Positions 1 to 11,400 of a stretch of DNA of 64,000 bases are shown here, in pieces (position 1 is the first letter of the stretch; each line of letters begins with the position of its first letter). Source of the stretch: Lycocorax pyrrhopterus obiensis (taxonomy: Eukaryota > Chordata > Aves > Passeriformes > Paradisaeidae). The stretch spans positions 2,101,136 to 2,165,135 of the forward strand of contig JACSVZ010000024.1 of NCBI GenBank assembly GCA_014706295.1. The letters are read 5' to 3'. The position numbers were made by a program, and so were the translations under genes. The notes below the pieces were generated by a model. It saw only the letters and a program-made list of their open reading frames with translations, had not been told where the DNA came from and did no database searches.

Positions 1-32
1 GAGTCAGGTTTACCCCTAAGGGGCAAAGTTGC

Positions 33-47
33 AAAAAAAAAAAAAAA
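33..47. repeat. A15 homopolymer
   Basis: This is an uninterrupted run of fifteen A followed by an A-rich stretch to about position 87. It lies in what is probably the 3' UTR of a plus-strand gene. It is too short to be called a retroposon tail, because no element body is recognisable before it. Confidence 0.8.
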
Positions 48-278
48 TAAAAATACCCCAAACCCCAAAGTAATAAAAAGGCAAAATGGCTTTTTGTCCT
101 ATAGCGCAGCCTGCGCTGCTGGCCCGGGGCTGGGGGCTCCGGCTGCTCACGGAGCCCCTCGCTCACAGCACGACCAGGGACCCCTTGGTGTGACCCGGCG
201 TCGGTCCCGCTGCAGCCAGGCCCCGGCGGGGTCAGCCAGTGCTTTCCTCTGCACTTATTTTACGTTGATTTGTTTATA

Positions 279-284
279 AATAAA
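279..284 (+). terminator. Candidate plus-strand poly(A) signal
   Basis: An AATAAA hexamer is followed 23-36 bases later by a GT-rich downstream element (about 307-320). A cleavage site would fall near 300. The match is good for a vertebrate poly(A) site, but the transcript itself cannot be seen. Confidence 0.5.
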
Positions 285-336
285 AGGATACCAAGTTCCT
301 CGCCGCTGTTTGTGCACTGATGGCAGCGCCGGGCTG

Positions 337-395
337 AGCCCCGGCCGTGGGGCGGCACAGGGACAGAGCCCGGCCGTGGGGCGGCACAGGGACAG
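337..395. repeat. Two-copy tandem duplication, unit 29-30 bp
   Basis: A GC-rich unit containing GGCCGTGGGGCGGCACAGG occurs at 337-366 and again at 367-395, differing only by one C in a C-run. It sits just past the candidate plus-strand poly(A) site. No function is evident. Confidence 0.85.
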
Positions 396-1573
396 GCAGT
401 GGGTGCTGCCCCGGGACAGACCGGGCCGCTCCTCCGGGCAGGGTGAGAGAGCGGGGCCAGGGCGGGGCTGAGGGAAGCGAAGCGATGCTCGCAGGGTGAC
501 AGCACGGAACGACCCGGGGCTGGTTCGTGAGGCCGGCGAGGCACATCGTGTCCTTCCTATGTCCACCAGCCCCCGTGGCACCCCCAGGCTGACACCCCCG
601 CCTGCCCTTCGTGTGCTGCCTGGTGCTGACAGAGGTTTTTGCAATTCCTTGTTCCAGTCTGGAGCTTGAGGGTGGTGTTGGGGCAGGGGCAGTCCCCGGC
701 TGAGCCCCTGAACCCATCGCTGCCCACACCCCTCAGAGCCCTTCCTGGGGCCCTGGTGCCGGTAAGGGAGGTGGGCAAAGAGCCCCCGCAGCCAGACAGG
801 GGTGGGAGCTGAGCCCTGAGTCCCCCACACTGCTCCCCAACACAGACCACTGCCATGAGCACAGACCCACATGAGCCCCTGAGGGCTGCCAGGGGCCGCT
901 CCGTCCCACAGGGAGAGGGTTCCTGCCACGGAATGGGCAACCCAGAGGGGCCAGAGGCCAAGGGGGCCTGGCCAGGCCCCACAGCTGGAGCTCAGCAGGG
1001 CCGGTCCTCCATGACAAGGGTGATGAGTGAGGGGCGATGGGTGATGGGTCTCACCCCCATGTGCTCTGAGCCGCGGGTTTGTGTCCCAGCTTGAGCTGCA
1101 CCTGGAGCACCTGGTGACATCCTGCTGGTGGCAGGAGAAGGCAGGTAAGAGGCACCCAGCCCCACGGAGGGCAGTGAGGTGGGCACTGGAAAGTCTTGGC
1201 TGGTCATCGAGGTCCAGCCCCAGGTGAGGGGGCAGAAGCGCCCAGGTCTCTCCTGCAGGCCCAGCTCTGCTGCCCCCGGGCTCCTGCCAAGGTGACTCAC
1301 GCCTGGGGCCACTTGTCACAGTACAGGGACCCGGCCCAGGCTCACGGGGTCCTTGGGCCCCACCGTGCCAGCACCGTCCCCCCACAGCACCATCTCCTTG
1401 GGGACTGCAGCAGAAGCATCTGTGCCCACAGCCCCTGGCAGCAGAGCCTGGAGGCAGCTGGATCCATCCATGGTTTGGGCTGGGACTGTGCTGTTGGGGC
1501 ACAGCAGCACTTTGGTGAGGTCCCAAAGCCACCAAACGCCCAAACCTCTGTGACGAGCCCCATGGATGCCCAA
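396..1573. other. GC-rich gap between convergent transcripts, no gene recognised
   Basis: Long open frames exist on both strands here, including one of 426 codons on the minus strand. Their composition is proline-, glycine-, serine- and alanine-rich with no recognisable domain, and several overlap one another in different frames. That is what GC-rich non-coding DNA gives by chance. I see no exon, RNA gene or known repeat. Confidence 0.6.
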
Positions 1574-1579
1574 TTTATT
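1574..1579 (-). terminator. CTPS1: Candidate distal poly(A) signal of CTPS1
   Basis: The minus strand reads AATAAA here, preceded by an A/T-rich run and followed downstream (about 1520-1545) by a strongly G/T-rich stretch, a good downstream element. Use of this site would give CTPS1 a 3' UTR of about 3.8 kb. It could also belong to another minus-strand transcript. Confidence 0.35.
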
Positions 1580-4500
1580 TGTAAAATTTTGCTGCATCTT
1601 TAACTGCTCGTTTCTGTTGCTGTCCCAGCTCAGGAGCTGAAGTGCAGCAGCTCAGGGTGGGCACCAAAGCAGAGCTCCCCATCCCACTGGGGTGGAGCAC
1701 CCCAGCCCCAGGCCTGCTGTGGGACCAACAAACCCAGGAACTGGACAGTGGGAACAGCCCAGTCCTGCCCGGGCTGGGCACCTGGGGGTGCTGAGTCCTG
1801 GTTGGGGGGGGGGCTGTGCCCACTGCCCCAGCTCTCCCATGAGGACCCTGTAACTGGGAGATACTGAGGCAAAGGCAGAGCCCTGGGAGCAGCCAGGGCC
1901 CAGCAGGAAGCGGGAAGAGAGCCTGGCCCCAGTGCTGAGGATGAGGAGTCAAAGGGGAACAGCACTTCCCCCTCCTCATGGGGAGTGGGGACAGGAACCA
2001 CAGGGTGCCCTTGGGGACAGTGCTTCCAGGACTTGTCCCAAGGGAGTGGGTTATTGAACCCAGAGCCAGGGCTGGGGAGAGCACAGTGGTGGGAGTGACA
2101 GCCCCACATCACCCCATGGTGCAGGGACACAGCTCTGACCATGGGCCTGGTCCTGCAGCGGGCAAGAAACGCTCCCAGCTGTGGCAGAGTGGGGAACAAA
2201 CCCTGCCGGGGTAGCTCAAAGCCTAATTCCTCAGGCTCAGCCCAGGGTCCCCAGGTTTCTCCACTGCTGGAGGGAAGCCCCATAATTTCAGACTTTGGAG
2301 ATCCATGTGAATACAGCTCACAAGCTTTTGCTAGCTTAGAGGGGATTAATGCAAGATCAGGCAGTTTTGTGCTTCAGTCCTTTCCCTCCCTCCGAGCAGG
2401 CAGAACAGAGTGAGCTCAGGGCTCCTTATTCAGTTTGTTACAAATGAGCATTTAATGACCGAGTCAGTTGCACGGTTTTGGCCAAAACAAACATTTCAGG
2501 AGGAAAAAACCACAGTTGTGCTGCAGCTGAGGGAAGATCTGACCCTGCCCCAGGAGTAGCCAGGCCGGGGCAGGAGTGGGCAGTAGCAGAGCGCTGCAAC
2601 TTGATCATTCCTGCACAACAGCTGCAACTGGCACACGAGGAATGCTCGAAGCTCTCCGGGCTCACAGCAGCTTTACAGGGAATATTTAAAACAACTGAGG
2701 ACTAAAGCATGGGGGATGGGGAGGAGGTCACTGAGGAGGGACAGGACAGGGTTTGGTTTCATGGCTCAGCCAGGTCTGACCGTGCAGCTCTCCCCAAACT
2801 CCACCGAGCTGCTGAATTCTGAGTGTGCGACATCTCAGACATCTCTTCCTTTCCTCTCAGTCACCAAAGGCCACACAGGGTGTTCCATGGCAGCAGCAGG
2901 CAGGGAACCAAAGGAGTTCAGCCCCCTCAGCACTGCACAGCTGGACAGCAACACCCACCACCCAACCCGGGTAACACTGAGGGGAGGGCGAGCCCCTTCC
3001 TCAGGAACAGCCCTTGGGAATTGCAGGAGCACAGGACACACAACTCCAACGTGGACAAAAAGGCAATGAAAGGCTCCGCTTCAAATCCATGAAAAAGCAC
3101 CAGGAACTGCTGTGTCCCAGGCAGGGACACGGTTCAAGGCAGCAGTGGAAGTGGTTCAGTGGTTCACTCTGTTCTCACCTCCCCCTTGATGCAAGGGGTC
3201 GGAGTTTCCCAGCTCCAGGAGCGCTGGCACAGGGAGGGCTCGCACCGACCCCTCGGGTCAGGGCTTCCCTGGCAGCTTTGTTCTCCTGCCCCCCCAACCT
3301 GATCCCAGTTAATCACATCCCTGCAGTGACACGTCAGCCAGAGCTGAGTGTGTTCAAGAGTAACACTGTTCCAGGAAGATTTTCCTGGTTACAAGTTCAT
3401 TGTGACAATGAATGCACCAAGAGCACCAGTGCCAAAGGTTTGTAAATACTACTGAAAAAAAACCCAACCAAACAGAAATCATCCCCTCCCCGCTTTGCTT
3501 GAAAAAAAAGAAAAAACAAACCAAAAAGGCTGCATGAAGCTGCCCAGAGCCCTCTCTGCAGCACAGCCCAGCTCAGACGCTGAGCCAGCCCCCAAAATCT
3601 CGTGCCATCCATAATTTCACCAGTAAGTAAAGACTGAGGAGGGAGCAGAAAGACTGGAGAAAGCAACTCCACTGTCAGTGTCCAAGGCACCCTGATGCCA
3701 AGCACTCCTTGCACTGGGAAGGATGTGTGCCATGGGATTCCCCTCAACACATCAAATCCCACACCACAGTTTGCTTTGACCTCCAAGCTGGAGCAACTGA
3801 AGGAACTGAAGGAAGTGTGGAGGGGCCTCTGTGAACTCTCCTCCACAAATAACCAAGATCTACATAGAAAATAAAGGAAGGACAGAACAGCTGAGGAAAT
3901 AAGGGACAGGATCTCAGAACAAAAATTATAAACCCATAAGTTAGGAAAGCCCAAAGCTGAGGATGTTGAAGCTATTGCTGTAAGAACACCTGGAAAACCT
4001 AAGAGAGACTCCTCTCTGCAGCAAGGACACACCTGGAGAGGGAGAAAGAAAGGGAGCAGGAATTACTCACAGGGAAGAGCCAGAGGCTAGAACTGCACAG
4101 CCCTGGAGGCAGAGTCTGACACGTGGGCCCTGGCAAGAGCCCTGTGCCCAGCTCAGGGGTGTCTGCCAGCTTTACAGGGACACTGTGGCAACACCAAAGG
4201 CTCCCCTGGACACGTGCTCCTTCCACACACCCATGTCCACCCAGAGCACAGGGAGTGAGCGCTGCTCAGCCAGGACTGAGCCCCTGCTCTGCCCAGCACC
4301 AAAGGGACACTGTCTTTGTGCTGCAGCCCTAGGAGAGCTGGGCTGAGACAAGTCCCAGGGACACTGCCACCCACCCCACAGCTCCCTCATGTGGGGACAG
4401 CCTCCAAGCCACCAGACCTGCCACATTAGGGAGCACATGGGATACTGTCAGCGAGACCAAGGTTCAGAGTATCTTTAGGATAAAAATTTACAGGGAGAAT

Positions 4501-5386
4501 TCTTCAGCTCTTGGTGTTGCACCAGCCCAACACCCAGCAATCCCTGCATCTGGTCCCAGTCCTGTGCCCAGGGATGGGGAGCACTCCTGTGACAGACTGG
4601 GGCTGGCCCTGCTTTCCCTCTGCAGTTCACTCTGGAAGTGTCTGTTACACAGAGGGGGAGGAGGGAAGGGCTGGACCTCTTTAGTGCCCTGGCACTCGGC
4701 AGCAGAGCCCTGCTCTCACCCCAGAGGTGTGTGCACAGATGCTGCTCAACTCCTGCAAAACCCCCACACAAACCAGCCAGAGCAGGGAAAGTCACATCCG
4801 TGATCACCGACTGCACAGGGGGATAACTCAGATTTAAAGTCTGTCTGTTCTGCTGGTGCAGTCTGAGTGTCAGGTTTTAGTGTCTCCTCCTTCCCTGGAC
4901 TGTGTACATCCACTTTTCACATCCCTGTAACATCTGCAGCCCTTACAGAGCAGAGCTCGAGCCCCAGGTCTGACAGGAACTGCTGTCCCAGCAGATGGAC
5001 ACAAATGGATACTTCCAAAGTATTATTTTACAATGGTGAGGGACTACAAAATATTGCATTTCCTAAACCCAGGAACCCCTTGCTCAGCTCTGCCCCCATT
5101 TCCAGGAGTTTGTGCTCCACTGGTGCTTTTATCTGAATTTAGCCCCAAACTTGTGTGTATTTGTATTTTATTGTGGGTCAGTTTGCTAAGGGGACACCCA
5201 CCCCCAGCTGTTAGACAGAGGCACTACCCAGCCCTCAGCACAGCTGGAACACATGTGAGCACCAGCACATCTCACGGTGTGCCAGCTTCCTACCAAATAA
5301 TGTGGAAGTCAGCTGCCAGGAGCAAAGACTGGGCAAGGAATTTTTTGCAAAAGGAAGAGGTTGAGATCATTAAACATTACCAGGAA
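1580..5386 (-). other. CTPS1: 3' flank or long 3' UTR of CTPS1
   Basis: This stretch lies immediately downstream of the CTPS1 stop codon. No coding exon or recognisable interspersed repeat was found in it. If the proximal signal at 5167-5172 is used, only the first 230 or so bases are UTR; if the signal at 1574-1579 is used, all of it is. A G10 run lies near 1805. The many short open frames have no family resemblance. Confidence 0.4.
5167..5172 (-). terminator. CTPS1: Candidate proximal poly(A) signal of CTPS1
   Basis: The minus strand reads AATAAA 215 nt after the CTPS1 stop codon. The downstream stretch is not clearly GT-rich, which weakens it. It would give a short 3' UTR of roughly 240 nt. 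Confidence 0.4.
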
Positions 5387-5471
5387 TCAGTCGTGATTTG
5401 CTGAAGGGAACTTCAGCTCTGTTATCTCCAGGTCAGGGGAGCTGCTGCTGCTCCGGTCGCTGTAGGTGTCC
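5387..5471 (-). CDS. CTPS1: CTPS1 coding exon 17 (last), residues 564-591
   Basis: This exon completes Arg564 and encodes [20 protein letters not shown] and the final FPSANHD, then TGA at 5387-5389. The acceptor TGCAG lies at 5472 onward. This is the regulatory serine-rich tail known to be phosphorylated in mammalian CTPS1. The run of five serines here replaces the Ser-Gly-Ser-Ser-Ser I recall for human. The intron before it is 1,004 bp (5472-6475) and holds no recognised element. Confidence 0.95.
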
Positions 5472-8400
5472 CTGCAGGAGCAAGAGATTTGGAGATTTGG
5501 GGTTAGGGAGCACAAGTGCTCTAAGGACTGATAATTCTGATGTGGGATGCTGCAGCACAGGGAAAACTTCGACTCCTCTGCTGTGAGGAGCCATTTCAAA
5601 CTCAAATGTGCCAAAGCAGAAAATTAAAATATCCCTCAACCCTTGGAGGCATTGAAATGAGGGTCCCTCACACATGAAACTCTTCTGGAGCACACCTGAC
5701 CGCTGTGATGTTGACACCGACACAGGAATCCCGTGGTGCAGCTGCACTGCAGCTCAACCCACAAAGCCAACACTTTCCTTTTGGCATTGCATTTGCCTGG
5801 TTTGATACAGGCACTGCTAATTCTCCTCTGCATTTGGTCTGGTTTTTATTTAGTGCCTATCAGGACTCAGCAACCCCTCAAGGTTCTCTGTGAGGAGGAG
5901 AACAGGTCAGTACCTAATTGTTGTAATTTGTTGCACAGTCCCGAGTGCCAAACAGAACTGCAGGCACTGGGGAACAGCAGCACCAAGTAACTGCATCATT
6001 AAATCCACCCAAAACACCACTTGCTTTGCAAACTGAAACAAAGAAACCTGAAGTCAGCAGAAAAAAACATGAGGCTGCAACCACCAGGCCCTGTTCTTTA
6101 AACCAGCAGCAGGAACAAGTTTCTTATGGACCTGCCTGTATGCGGGACTTGTGTGAGGAATGCGGGGAAAAGCCCATGAGGTCTCCAGTCATGTAAAAGA
6201 GCAGGCCCAACCTGTTTCCCCAAACATCCTGACTGACAGCACAAGGCTGCAGATCTCCTCTCCCTGAAGCCAGGGCCTCTCTGCAGGACAGCTCTGTGGC
6301 CCCACAATCAGCCTCAACACGCCAGACACGAGCTTCCAAAAAAAAGAGTGGAAAGAAGAGGTGCTGCAGTACCAAGTTATCCCCAGAACTCTGTGCCAAG
6401 AGGATGCTCCGGGTTATCCTGCAGGAAGCAGCACTGCCCTGTGACAGCTCTGACTGGGGTCTGTCTTAAACCCACCTGGGTGAGAGCCTGCAGCCCTTCT
6501 GTAGGTAGTGGGTGAGTCTCCCTGCAGATGCCAGGAGGAGCCCGAAGTATGGGGGTGATGGCTTGATGGGCCTGGAGAGGAACTCGGGGTGATACTGAAC
6601 ACCAACGAAGAAAGGATGCTCTGAGAGGAACAAACAAAACATTCACGTCAAGTCTCTCAAGCTTGTGGCTGAGCTGCAGGTGAAATCCCGATTATGCTGA
6701 AGCCGTGATGATGGGGAAGTATCATTTCCATGCCTTTTGTCCATAAATGGACAGGGACATGGGATTCTACTTTTACCATCAGTTTATGGGTGGAATCATT
6801 CTGAGACAGTCTGAATGGGTCCCAAACGAAAACCTGCTCCATTACCCTCCAAACACTTTCCCTTGTCCATCCCACACCCACAAACCAACTGCTTAAGGAC
6901 TCACCTTCCAGCTCAACCACTTCCATCCGCTCTCCCTCGTCATCCTGCCCCACAAACTTCAGACCTTGCTCTTCAAAACACTTTTTCAATTCTGGATTGA
7001 CCTAGGAAACCAGAAGCAAGACAAGCCATGATCTCTTGAGTCTGGATTACACAGGAAAGCTCAATACCTACAGGAGCATTTTTACCTCAAATCTGTGTCT
7101 GTGTCTCTCTTCCAAGAAATCATGATCTCCATACAGCTTCCCTGCACCAGAAGGAAGATGTTCCTTAGAGCAGTGATCACAGCTTTTAACACATTCATTC
7201 GAACAGCATCCTTCAGAATCTGCCACTTCTGGAGGGGATCAAATTTCCTAATCCCCATTCCCCACCAGTCCTTCAAGGATGCTTCAACAATTCCAGGTCT
7301 CACTTCCCCATACCCACCATACATGCAAGCCATTCCCAGGAAAGTTTTCCAGAAGAGGGAAGAAGGGCCTTACTCATGATTGAATTCTTGGTTTGGAAGA
7401 GTGTTCTTCTCTTGCCAAGCCTCATTGTCCCACCCATTTGCCCAGGATTATGTTCTGGCATGTCTATGACCTGTGGAAAGAATTCAGAGGGAAGTGGGAA
7501 TCAAGGAGGAGTAACAGTCCCAGGCAGACTCCGACACATTAAAGGAAAAAAATCCCACCAACATTCGTGCAAAAAACCAAGGAAACCAACCCAAGGAACA
7601 CTGTCTTGACAAGGCAGACCAAGAGAACCAGGTTAGCTGGCCAAGCTGTTCTAGTACAGGCTGCACAGAACATATGGGAGGTTTGTGGATATTCAGGAAG
7701 CTTTCACAGAGGAAATGGCCTCAGTCAGAGCCTACACAGATTGCACACACCAATACTGTGCTGTTTACTGAACTGCATGTTAAACAAGCAAATTTATGGA
7801 AACAAAATCCCCAAATCAGAATTGCTTACTCTTTGATAAACAACATCATAAGCTGCTTTTTGTTAACCTCCTCACTTTGAGTAGCATTTTAAATTACAGC
7901 AGAAGCCAATCATTATGTTCCTGGACAAGGAACACAGAGCTTTCCACAACCATTCCCCAGGAATTCAGGTCTGTCTGTGGCTATCATACAACAGTTCGAG
8001 TTGGAAGGGACCTTAAAGCTCATCCAGTGCCGCCCCTGCCATGGGCAGGGACACCTCCCACTGTCCCAGGTGGCTCCAAGCCCCGTCCAGCCTGGCCTTG
8101 GACACTGCCAGGGATCCAGGGGCAGCCACGGCTTCTCCTGGCAATTGTGCCCAGGGATGTGCTGATAAGTCTGGTAAGGATATCGCAAGAAAGTCACCAT
8201 GAACTCACCACTGGATGAGAAGTTTTGGGGTCAAACTCTGTTGAGTTGGCATCTGCAATGTAACGTTCAGCAATCAGAAACACCAAGTCTCTCACACCAT
8301 GACATCACCACCTACAGGACCTGCCCCAGGTACAGCTGCTTCTCATCCCCAGCTGTGCTGAGCCCACCCCAGGCAGCAGGAACAGGGCTGTCAGCACTGT

Positions 8401-11400
8401 TTGGTATCAATTTCAGAGGACAACCCACTCTCCTTCAGGAAGAACACACATTCAACAGCTTCAAAGACAGAAGTAAAGGCACAGAGGGGGAAGGGAGCAG
8501 AGTGGTCTGAGAACCCCTTTTTCCCCACCCTCACTACCGTTGAGACTCAGAGTCAGGCTGAGAACTCCATTTAGCACTCTCTGAAGGGAGTTCTGTTAAC
8601 AGGGACCTGCTCAATTCAAGAAGTGGGGCTCAGGAGGTAACTCCACTCACTGAAGGAGCTGCAACTGCTGGCTGGCTGAACGGCTTTGTGGGCTTCGTTC
8701 CCACAGGCTGCAGTGGGGATTTGGGATGCCCAGCACATGTAGGCCACCAAAGTGTTTCATTCAGCAGCTGAACCTCATGTTAAGCAAGAGGAAGCTTTCT
8801 GTCATTATAAGCATGACTTACTCCATTGATTTTTATTTAAATATGGTAAGGAAATTGGTTTTTACTTTGAATTAGCAAAAGAGATGGGGATTTTTACAGG
8901 TCTAGCAAAAAAATTAAACCTACCTATAAAAAATTTAAAATCACAGGTATCTAAAAAAATCACAGGTATTACTCAAGCAACCCAAGAAATGACCAAAAGG
9001 CAGGAAGGGTTTTGTGCAATTACCTTGCCAACCAAGGACACTGCGTGCAAACTCCACCACTGCCAACTGCATTCCCAAACAGACTCCTGTGGAAGGAAAG
9101 GCAGGACACGGATCAGGTCAGGACAAGGACCTCTGAGCCCATGTTGCAAAGCACACACACCTTCAGAGAGTATCCTGAGTCAGAGGAAAACCTGGATGAG
9201 GCAGATCTTTGACTGGGATTTAGGGGTCTGCAGTCCTGACAAGCTTTACTCCCCTCTCTTTCCCATCCCTCTGCTCACACACCAGTTCAGTCTCTCACCA
9301 CAGGCATTTCATAGAAATGTAGTCACATATTTCTTGGTGCCAGGATCACCACAGCCTGCTCTGAAACATTCCCGGACTGCTATCCCCTCATTACAGATTC
9401 CTTGTCAGCACGTCCCAGCCAACTCTGACCACTTCAGAGCTAACCAGGGATGAGGCTGCATTCCCAGCTCAGCTGAGCACAGATCACTGCCTTCCTCAGC
9501 CAACTGCCTGCAAAACTGCTCATCCCAGGCCCCAGTGAAAACCAGGGGAGCTCTTGCAGCAGACCAGTTAGGCTGTTATTCGACCTCCTTTCCTTTGCTT
9601 TCTGTCTTCTTATGGATGAAACATGTTTCTCACCTAAGAAGGGTTTTTTCTGTTTTCTTGCCCAGGAAATAGCTTGAATTTTGCCTTCTGTCCCTCGAAC
9701 ACCAAATCCACCAGGAACCAGAACTCCGCTGCATGAGGATGAAAAGATTCCATTCAGCATGGCTCCCCCAAACCGCATACCCACACATCACCTCCCACCC
9801 ATAAAATCTTGGGCTTGCAAGACCTCTCTCCTGAAAAGGGCCCTGAAGTAGCCCCGTGGCAAGGCCTGGCTGCAGCACTTCCCACATGACTTCACATGAG
9901 CTGTCACACAAAGCAGAATTTACAGGGAAATATTTTATAAATGCCAATGTTACCTTCCCAAAGAGAGATCCCAAATACAATGCAGGTTACCATGCTGAAA
10001 TGGTTCATGCTGTGGGACTCACATGCTCTGCACTAAACACCTTTGCAAACACATCATCCAGCCAGGCCCACGCTGAGGAAGCCTCTGGCTACAGTGTCAG
10101 GTTGCCCTAACACCAAACTCTGCAGGAGGTTCTTTCTTCTGATCCCACCCAAATCCTACCGCCCTGAGGGGTAACAGGCCCCCCTCGTTCTTGTTTTTGT
10201 GCTAACTCTTGGCCCTCCTCCGCATACTAACACTTTTCCCCTTCTCACACTTTATTTTCAAAGAACTTGTTACCCCATTTACACCTTCCAGTCTCACTCT
10301 GGCTTTAACAGCCTTTACCAGCACCTTTCCTTTCTCCCGATTTCCTCTCACTGTTTCCACCCGATCATGCAGGTGTGCATATCCTCACCAGCATGATCAT
10401 TTCACCCACTGCTCCCTCTCACCAACTCCCTCACTTCTTTAACAATTCTCCATTTAACATCTTATCCTAAATGCCCCTGAGAGGTGTTTGGGGCCTTGTC
10501 AGAGTGTGCTGGTACAGTGGCAAAGAAAACAGTCTCCAGTGAGGCCCTTAACTGCAAAGCCAGCAGCAGCAGCGGGTTTATCAGACATTCTCCAAGGAAA
10601 GGGCCAGAGCAGAACTTACTCAGCACCACAGAGCTTCTGCCACGCCTCGTGGTACCTCACAGGCTCCTCCTGCAGAGTGTCTGGCTCCAAGTCAGCAGAG
10701 TCAATGTACTGGGAAGAAATCCAAAAAAAGGATGAGATGAGATGAGATATTGACACAAGAGTGTACAGGATCTCTTGCATTCTCATTAAATTAGGATAGC
10801 ATCATTCTTCCTGGACAGCTTTGCATTTGTTTCCTAATGGATACTTCAGTTTTTTTCTGGGCTGATTTCCCATCTGTTAGTCAACAAAACTACTTTCCTC
10901 ACCACCCTACTGTTGGTGCACAAACAGAACCCATGATTTCTCTGTCCTCCCCTCTCTGCAGCTCTGCTGTAACATGCACCAAGTCCACGAGCCCCAGCCT
11001 GTAGCACAGCAAGGTGGGAACATGGGGCAGTGCAGACACAAACCACCACATGGAGAGAAAAAACCTACCACTCTCTCATCAAATAAACATCTTCTTCAAG
11101 AGGCACTGAAGAAGAAATAGGATATGGTGAGGCTGCTGTAATTAAAGGGTGTTACGACAATGGAAAAAAACCCTGCAATTTTTCCGTTTTCTCATCTCCA
11201 GTATTCCAGTACCTCTGAACTTCTGGACATTCCGGCAGGCTGCTAACCCTTTAAAATAACCATTTTGTCCTTTTTTTGTTGTTGTTTTTTGGTGGTTAAA
11301 GAACTGATTGGTAGTTTTGCAACTAACTACTGTTAGTCAGTTCTTTAGCATAAGATCTCCATGCACAAGGCTCACAGAGCTCACTTCACTTCTGAGCCAC

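Larger units (their letters stand above)
1..300 (+). other. Probable 3' UTR end of an unseen plus-strand gene
   Basis: No coding exon is visible here. The stretch ends in a convincing plus-strand poly(A) site: AATAAA at 279-284, a T-rich lead-in at 255-276 and a GT-rich stretch at about 307-320. A plus-strand gene ending here would converge tail to tail on CTPS1. In human, CTPS1 converges with SLFNL1 and then SCMH1, so one of these is a reasonable guess from gene order alone. Nothing in the sequence identifies it. Confidence 0.45.

Noticed and set aside
255..1535. 426-codon minus-strand open frame
   Set aside because: Low-complexity Pro/Gly/Ser/Ala-rich translation without any domain, overlapped by other long frames on both strands. 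It is expected by chance in GC-rich DNA.
1630..2283. 217-codon minus-strand open frame in the 3' flank
   Set aside because: No recognisable domain, Pro/Gly/Ser-rich, and several competing frames at the same place.
3868..3880. Plus-strand AATAAA as a gene end
   Set aside because: There is no GT-rich downstream element, and it lies within the CTPS1 3' flank on the opposite strand. Probably chance.
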